Source: a virus | IMG/VR virus record: IMGVR_UViG_3300035034_000318 | Location: 1 to 47,515 of that record | DNA length: 47,515 nt | Reading direction: 5' to 3' (one strand) | Program-made: the position numbers and the translations under genes | Notes under the pieces: model-generated | The model's input: the letters and a program-made list of their open reading frames with translations, nothing else | Database searches by the model: none | What the model was told of the DNA's origin: nothing | Shown here: piece by piece, positions 42,686-47,515 of the stretch | Layout of the letters: each line of letters opens with the position of its first letter | Position numbering within the stretch: position 1 is the stretch's first letter

Positions 42686-43720
42686 ATGTATGATATAGTT
42701 TTTATCGGTAACAATTGCGCTCAATGGTCTAACTTAAAGACGCGGTACCCTACGGCTAAACGTTCTCCAGACTTTTCCAAAGCACAAAAAATGTCAATGA
42801 CAAAGATGTTTTGGGCCATTTGGCCAGATGTAATAGTTAACGAAGACTTTGACTTTTCCTACAAGGTTCCGAAGTGGGAAGAAAACTATATCCACGTCTT
42901 TAAAAACGGCGACGATTATAAAGATGGCATTTGTTTGTTAAACAAAAACAGTGCAGTTAGTAAAAATGAAATCGAACATAGATTCTTTACAAATAAAAAA
43001 GAAGTGAATACACAAGCCAGTACGCCTAACCCTTATGACGTAGTTTTTATATCTTATAACGAAGTGGACGCAGAAAAGAATTATAATTTACTATTGTTAA
43101 CAGTGCCTAGAGCAAAGCGTGTGAATGGAGTTAGGGGTATTCATCAAGCTCACATTGCAGCGGCTAAACAATGTTCGACCAGCATGTTCTGGGTAGTCGA
43201 CGGTGATGCAGAAATTGTTGATAATTTTAGCTTCGACTACCTAGCTCCAAAATGGGACCAGGACTGTGTGCATGTGTGGCGCAGTCATAACCCGGTAAAC
43301 GGCTTAGAGTACGGCTACGGCGCTGCCAAGCTGCTTCCTAGACTGCTAACAGAGAGAGTAGATGTTACGGCAACAGACATGACAACCAGTATCAGTTACA
43401 AATTCAAAGCAGTCCCGGAAATATCTAATATCACTAACTTTAATACAGATGCCTTTTCTGCTTGGAGAAGCGCATTTAGAGAGTGTGCTAAACTAGCAAG
43501 CAAAACAATACAAGGACAAGTAGACGAAGAAACTAAACAACGACTTGATGTTTGGTGCACTAGCGGTAGAGGAGCAATGTTTGGAGATTACGCAATTAAC
43601 GGTGCAACAGCAGGCCGAGACTACGGAATTGCTAATAAAGATAGCGTTATGCTGTCCAACATAAACGACTTTAGTTGGCTGCACCGACAATTCCTAGAGG
43701 AGTACTGCGGTAACATATGA
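42686..43720 (+). CDS. GT-A-like transferase with a degenerate N-terminal repeat
   Basis: A 344-residue protein in two related halves. The C-terminal half (from about residue 117) reads D-V-V-F-I-S-Y-N-E-V-D-A-E-K-N-Y, R-A-K-R-V-N-G-V-R-G, W-V-V-D-G-D-A-E-I, N-G-L-E-Y-G-Y-G-A-A-K-L, F-S-A-W-R-S-A-F-R-E, clearly paralogous to the protein at 40315. The N-terminal 110 residues are a shorter worn copy: D-I-V-F-I-G-N-N, T-A-K-R-S-P, and F-W-A-I-W-P-D-V where the intact copy has V-D-G-D-A. That loses the acidic pair, so this half is probably not catalytic. It is led by a promoter; the nearest Shine-Dalgarno-like AAGGTG is 12 bases away. Confidence 0.68.
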   Translation: MYDIVFIGNNCAQWSNLKTRYPTAKRSPDFSKAQKMSMTKMFWAIWPDVIVNEDFDFSYKVPKWEENYIHVFKNGDDYKDGICLLNKNSAVSKNEIEHRFFTNKKEVNTQASTPNPYDVVFISYNEVDAEKNYNLLLLTVPRAKRVNGVRGIHQAHIAAAKQCSTSMFWVVDGDAEIVDNFSFDYLAPKWDQDCVHVWRSHNPVNGLEYGYGAAKLLPRLLTERVDVTATDMTTSISYKFKAVPEISNITNFNTDAFSAWRSAFRECAKLASKTIQGQVDEETKQRLDVWCTSGRGAMFGDYAINGATAGRDYGIANKDSVMLSNINDFSWLHRQFLEEYCGNI

Positions 43721-44715
43721 GATATCAAGATATCCCGTTTAAAGATATTACTAGTTTCGGACAGCAAACAATGTTGGATAATAAGTTGTTTTCTGTATCT
43801 TGGATTTTGGCTAGATTTTGTAATTATAATTGCTCTTACTGCTGGCCATACGCCCGATCCAGCACACCGGACCATCGTTCTTTAGAGGCATACAAAGACA
43901 CAATAACTGAAATAAAACGGCAAGCAAGAGAGAACGGATTTACCGAGTTTCATTTTTCGTTTAGTGGCGGTGAACCAACTGCTTATAAAAAGTTTGGACA
44001 GTTAGTAGAGCATTACGTAAATGACGACCTTGCAGAATATCAAAGTCTGCACATGACTACAAATCTGAGCCCTGGCAGTAAATGGTGGAATAAGTGGCTC
44101 GATGCTACTGATGCTCTCAGTCGCCGTAGTATTACGGCTAGCTTTCACGCAGAATTTGCAAGCGAACAAGCGTTTGGCGATAAATGCCTACAGCTAATTA
44201 ACAATAACACACACCTTACTATTAACCAGGTAATGGTACCTGAGCTGTTTGACGAGTATTATGAGAGATGTGCAAGGTTTGCTGACCGCGGCATAAACGT
44301 CACACTAAAGCCACAGAGCAACGACACAGCAACTTCTATAGTAGAGGGTTACACTGACGCACAAAAAGAACTTCTTCAAATTGGATTCCCCCAACAGCAC
44401 CTTGGAAAGGTTACTCCTCAGGTTCGAATAGAAGATTCGCAAGGTAACACATATTATATAGACCAGGCAGAGAGGTTTAACGCATTTGGTTTTAATAAGT
44501 TTCGAGGATGGAACTGTAACGCAGGATTCCAAAGTTGCATTGTACGCGAACCTGGCGGAGAAGTTAAACGATCTTATAGCTGCCATGATGCTCCGTTAGG
44601 AACTATTCAAGATGGATTTGACCTATTTAAGAAACCGGCAAGTTGTATTACTCCGACTTGCGTAAGTTCTGCAGATTCAAAAATCCCCAAGGAAAAAAAT
44701 GAAAGTAGAAATTGA
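43717..44715 (+). CDS. Radical-SAM enzyme with C-terminal cysteine cluster
   Basis: A 332-residue protein. The canonical motif C-N-Y-N-C-S-Y-C-W-P lies at C35, C39 and C42, with F-S-G-G-E-P near residue 87. Toward the C-terminus several cysteines (W-N-C-N-A-G-F-Q-S-C, Y-S-C-H, S-C-I-T-P-T-C) follow the SPASM-like order, with G-G-E-V-K-R-S between, which suggests one or more auxiliary clusters. Peptide and sugar modification are typical of such enzymes; the target is unknown. The ATG overlaps the upstream TGA, and the 3' end overlaps the methyltransferase by 17 bp. Confidence 0.82.
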   Translation: MRYQDIPFKDITSFGQQTMLDNKLFSVSWILARFCNYNCSYCWPYARSSTPDHRSLEAYKDTITEIKRQARENGFTEFHFSFSGGEPTAYKKFGQLVEHYVNDDLAEYQSLHMTTNLSPGSKWWNKWLDATDALSRRSITASFHAEFASEQAFGDKCLQLINNNTHLTINQVMVPELFDEYYERCARFADRGINVTLKPQSNDTATSIVEGYTDAQKELLQIGFPQQHLGKVTPQVRIEDSQGNTYYIDQAERFNAFGFNKFRGWNCNAGFQSCIVREPGGEVKRSYSCHDAPLGTIQDGFDLFKKPASCITPTCVSSADSKIPKEKNESRN

Positions 44716-45301
44716 AGATGTATTATTTTGGATGGATGCAGTGCGCAACTCCGGTGACCGTGATAGGGCGCTCGAAAGCTTTTGGAAGGGACAAGTTCGA
44801 TCTAAGGTGTGGTTGGCAGAAGTTCTCGAAAGTTACGCAACGCCAGTTGAGTCGAAAATCGTTATTCATGGTGGGTGGAATGGAGTACTTGCTAGCATAC
44901 TATTTAATAGTAATCTAAACATTAGTGAGATACATTCTTACGATATTGATCCCGCCTGCGAACAAACTGCCTGTACGGTAAATAAACAACAAGAGATACA
45001 AGGCAGATTCCGGGCAATAACCGGCGATTCAACTTTACAGATATACAGTGCTGACATAGTTGTCAACACCATATGCGAGCATCTAACACAAGAGCAATAC
45101 AATAGCTGGCTAGCACTAGTACCAGTAACGGCAATGATTGTGCTACAGAGTAATAATTACTTTAAGTGTGCAGAGCACATTCGATGTGCCTCAACAATAA
45201 AAGAATTTGAAGAACAGTCAGGAATAGAAGTTATACATTGTGCGGAGCTAGAGACTCCGCTTTATACACGGTTTATGTTAATAGGGAGAAAAATTGTTTA
45301 A
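44699..45301 (+). CDS. Class I SAM-dependent methyltransferase-like protein
   Basis: A 200-residue protein with a Rossmann-type methyltransferase order. Strand 1 and loop are I-V-I-H-G-G-W-N-G-V-L-A (about residues 53-64), an unusual form of motif I; the acidic end of strand 2 is S-Y-D-I-D-P (about 80-85); strand 4 is D-I-V-V-N-T-I-C-E-H-L (about 119-129). I recall similar G-G-W-x-G ... D-I-D-P ... N-T-x-C-E-H proteins in marine phages. AAGGA precedes the ATG. It is embedded between two radical-SAM genes with overlaps on both sides, so it probably works on the same product or on a cofactor. The methyl acceptor is unknown. Confidence 0.68.
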   Translation: MKVEIEDVLFWMDAVRNSGDRDRALESFWKGQVRSKVWLAEVLESYATPVESKIVIHGGWNGVLASILFNSNLNISEIHSYDIDPACEQTACTVNKQQEIQGRFRAITGDSTLQIYSADIVVNTICEHLTQEQYNSWLALVPVTAMIVLQSNNYFKCAEHIRCASTIKEFEEQSGIEVIHCAELETPLYTRFMLIGRKIV

Positions 45302-46373
45302 GTTCTCAGAACTCGAAGACATACATTTTGAAATAACTAATAAGTGCCAGGCAGCTTGTCCGATGTGTTCCAGAAACCATCACGGCGGCCAAGATAATCC
45401 GTTAATAAAAAATCAAGAGTGGTCTACTGACGATTTTAAGAAGATTGCAACTCCGGAGTTATTAGGTCAAGTTGGCGGATTCTATATGTGCGGCAACTTT
45501 GGTGATCCTATAATTAACGTAGATCTAATTGATATGATCGAATATGCTGCACAAACTAATCCTAGTCTAAATATTCGCATTCATACAAACGGCAGTGCTA
45601 GAACCACGGCCTGGTGGGAACAACTAGCAAAGGTTATGCCCGAGAACCATAACGTAATTTTTGCATTAGATGGCCTAGAAGACACCCACCATCTTTATCG
45701 TATAGGTACAGACTATGCTCGGATTATTAAAAATGCAACTGCATTTATTAAAGCTGGCGGTCACGCTGAGTGGTGCTTTATAAAGTTTAAGCATAACGAG
45801 CACCAAGTGGCAGAAGCCCAGAGCCGTGCCAAAGACCTAGGGTTTGCTTTGTTTACTGAGAAGAACAGCTCTAGATTTGTAGGTAGCCCTAAGTTTCCAG
45901 TATACAACCGCACCGGAGAAACGCAGTACTTCATTGAACCACCTTCGTCTTCGGAACTTCCTTTTATATCCGAAGACACTGTTAAGAATTACAGAAAAGT
46001 ATTGGGTGATACTGAGATTAGTTGTTATGTCCAGCACACTAAAGAGATATACATCGATGCGTATCGAAACGTGTTTCCGTGCTGCTTTCTCGCAAGTGCT
46101 CCGTACAACTACGCGCCGGCATCTGATATTACTCGCGAGTACCGAAATCATATGTTAGAACAGTACCGCGAGTTAAAACAAACATTAGGTAATACAAACG
46201 CATTGGATCGATCAGTTAATGAGATAGTTAGTTCTGAAAGCTGGCAGACAGCTTGGGATTATTACTGGACACAAAACAAGTTAATAACTTGCGCAAGAAC
46301 CTGTGGGAAAACCCCGGAGCTGCCTAAGCCAAAAGATCAATTTATTAAGGTGATATCACTTGACAACAAATAA
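45294..46373 (+). CDS. Radical-SAM enzyme with SPASM-like C-terminus (TTG start)
   Basis: A 359-residue protein starting at TTG, with AGGGAG six bases upstream and an 8-bp overlap with the methyltransferase; no ATG is available near the conserved N-terminus. The motif C-Q-A-A-C-P-M-C (C18, C22, C25) binds the SAM cluster. In place of G-G-E-P there is C-G-N-F-G-D-P, as in some sugar- or peptide-modifying members. The C-terminal half holds C-Y-V-Q, N-V-F-P-C-C-F and, near the end, C-A-R-T-C-G, consistent with auxiliary clusters (SPASM). It overlaps the next gene by 14 bp. Confidence 0.82.
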   Translation: MFKFSELEDIHFEITNKCQAACPMCSRNHHGGQDNPLIKNQEWSTDDFKKIATPELLGQVGGFYMCGNFGDPIINVDLIDMIEYAAQTNPSLNIRIHTNGSARTTAWWEQLAKVMPENHNVIFALDGLEDTHHLYRIGTDYARIIKNATAFIKAGGHAEWCFIKFKHNEHQVAEAQSRAKDLGFALFTEKNSSRFVGSPKFPVYNRTGETQYFIEPPSSSELPFISEDTVKNYRKVLGDTEISCYVQHTKEIYIDAYRNVFPCCFLASAPYNYAPASDITREYRNHMLEQYRELKQTLGNTNALDRSVNEIVSSESWQTAWDYYWTQNKLITCARTCGKTPELPKPKDQFIKVISLDNK

Positions 46374-47515
46374 CGACTGGTATAATAACGAAGAAAGCCA
46401 ACTAGGAAAATATCAACGAGAAATAGAAACCGTTTCGGGTTCGCAGAGTTACTGCGTACTACCGTGGATTCACTTTGCTACTCGCCCTAACGGTGATATG
46501 CGCTTGTGCTGTAGTGCAAACGCAAGCGGCGCAGGAAAAGATCACGAAGTAGGCTTAGTTAAAATGGAAGACGGCAAACCTGCTAACTTTGGTAAAGACA
46601 CTCCAATGTCAGCGTGGAACAACGATTACATGAAAAGTGTGCGCACTACAATGTTAAAAGGTGAAGTTCCTGCAAGTTGCACTAAATGCTTCAAAGAAGA
46701 AAGCCAAGGAGTTGTGTCCAAAAGAATCTGGGAAACAGTAACGTGGAATCGCGACGATGTGGATATTCCTTACTTAATAGAACAAACTAAAGAAGACGGC
46801 ACTGTGCCAGAAGAATTACAATACCTTGACCTAAGGTTAGGTCATACTTGTAATATTAAATGCGTAATGTGTAGCCCACATGATTCTAGTAAATGGGTTA
46901 AAGATTGGCAGAAGTTATTACCTCAGATCGAGGATGATAATGTTAAGCAACAACTTCAATTTGACAAGGCTAATTTTGACAATAAGTGGCATCAAAAAGA
47001 CACATTTTGGGAGGAGATGTACAAGCAAATCCCTAACCTTAAACAAGTGTACTTTGCCGGCGGCGAACCACTCATGATTAAAGAGCATAAGATGTTCATT
47101 GAAGAAATTGTAAGACAAGGCTACCAAGATAAGATATTACTTCGATATAACTCGAACGGGTTACTAGTTGACGACGAACTGCTAGAATTATGGAAGAAGT
47201 TTAAAAAGGTTAAGTTTGCTATTAGTATGGATGCTTGCGGTCCTCGCGACGAATATATTCGCTTTCCTACAGATTTCGCGCAGGTTGAAAAGACTCTTCA
47301 TATGTTAGACGATTCACCTGACAACATTCAGACAAGCCTAGCAACTGCTATACAAATTTTTAACATCAAGCATTTACCAGAGTTCATGAAATGGAAGATA
47401 CGTTCTAACTTTAAGAAGCTAAACCGAGGTACAGTACCGGGTGGTGTGCAGATGGGCGGTGGCCTTGTAAATATGCACTTACTATATATTCCTACGTTTC
47501 TTAGCATACAGATAC
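46360..47515 (+). CDS. Radical-SAM enzyme with N-terminal twitch domain (partial at window end)
   Basis: The frame is open from 46354 to the window end (385 codons from the start) with no stop, so the gene is cut. The only sensible start is TTG at 46360, with AAGGTG seven bases upstream; later ATGs would delete the conserved N-terminus. That N-terminus has Y-C-V-L-P-W-I-H-F, L-C-C (C50, C51) and C-T-K-C (C107, C110), an auxiliary-cluster domain before the radical-SAM domain. The core motif C-N-I-K-C-V-M-C (C164, C168, C171) follows, with F-A-G-G-E-P and N-S-N-G later. I believe this is the family named 'N-terminal twitch' radical SAM in some annotation sets, which is common in marine phages; this is from memory, not a search. 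Confidence 0.85.
   Translation, partial: MTTNNDWYNNEESQLGKYQREIETVSGSQSYCVLPWIHFATRPNGDMRLCCSANASGAGKDHEVGLVKMEDGKPANFGKDTPMSAWNNDYMKSVRTTMLKGEVPASCTKCFKEESQGVVSKRIWETVTWNRDDVDIPYLIEQTKEDGTVPEELQYLDLRLGHTCNIKCVMCSPHDSSKWVKDWQKLLPQIEDDNVKQQLQFDKANFDNKWHQKDTFWEEMYKQIPNLKQVYFAGGEPLMIKEHKMFIEEIVRQGYQDKILLRYNSNGLLVDDELLELWKKFKKVKFAISMDACGPRDEYIRFPTDFAQVEKTLHMLDDSPDNIQTSLATAIQIFNIKHLPEFMKWKIRSNFKKLNRGTVPGGVQMGGGLVNMHLLYIPTFLSIQI

Noticed and set aside
46360-46386. TTGACA ... TATAAT at the start of the last radical-SAM gene
   Set aside because: The spacer is only 15 bases, and the first ATG after it would remove the conserved cysteine-rich N-terminus. I treat it as chance; the TTG is the start codon.

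Overview
The window is a 47.5-kb piece of a T4-like (contractile-tailed) phage genome, probably marine. The evidence is a syntenic late sigma factor/recombination block (gp55, gp47, gp46), a complete run of baseplate genes, several tail-fibre-type proteins, and an accessory cluster rich in radical-SAM enzymes and glycosyltransferases of the kind seen in marine T4-like phages. gp55 has the long form (about 300 residues) that I associate with marine T4-likes rather than the 185-residue form of T4 itself. The host cannot be fixed from this window.

Layout. (1) 1-334 has no convincing gene; it carries a 20-bp tandem repeat. (2) 335-4922, minus strand: gp55 late sigma factor, gp47/gp46 recombination nuclease (Mre11/Rad50 type), a small unknown gene and a PD-(D/E)XK resolvase-like nuclease. 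Two near-consensus host-type promoters (TTGACA, 17 bp, TATAAT or TATACT) drive this block. (3) 5011-15296, plus strand: baseplate and hub genes gp48, gp53, a hub-like protein, gp5 with lysozyme, gp25 and gp6. (4) 15296-30403, plus strand: one enormous reading frame of 5,036 codons for a virion protein, broken by a single in-frame TAG at codon 377. (5) 30432-37687: a conserved virion protein, three related fibre/collar proteins sharing an N-terminal module, and another structural protein. T4-late-like promoter elements (ATAAATA type) recur in front of genes in regions 3-5. (6) 37742-47515, plus strand: a tightly overlapping accessory operon with host-type promoters. It encodes a small conserved protein, two DxD glycosyltransferases, an unknown protein, two related GT-A-like transferases, four radical-SAM proteins (the last cut by the window end) and an unusual SAM methyltransferase.

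How it fits together. Host sigma-70-type promoters would express gp55 and the recombination genes early. gp55 then directs transcription from the ATAAATA elements in front of the baseplate and fibre genes. The accessory cluster again has host-type promoters, so its enzymes are probably made before the virion proteins. The gene order suggests a modification pathway (sugar transfer, radical chemistry, methylation) acting on a glycan, peptide or other small target. The substrate is not visible in the sequence.

Most worth checking: the amber codon inside the giant structural gene, the glycosyltransferase/radical-SAM/methyltransferase cluster, and the back-to-back arrangement of gp55's own promoter with a late promoter that gp55 should recognise.
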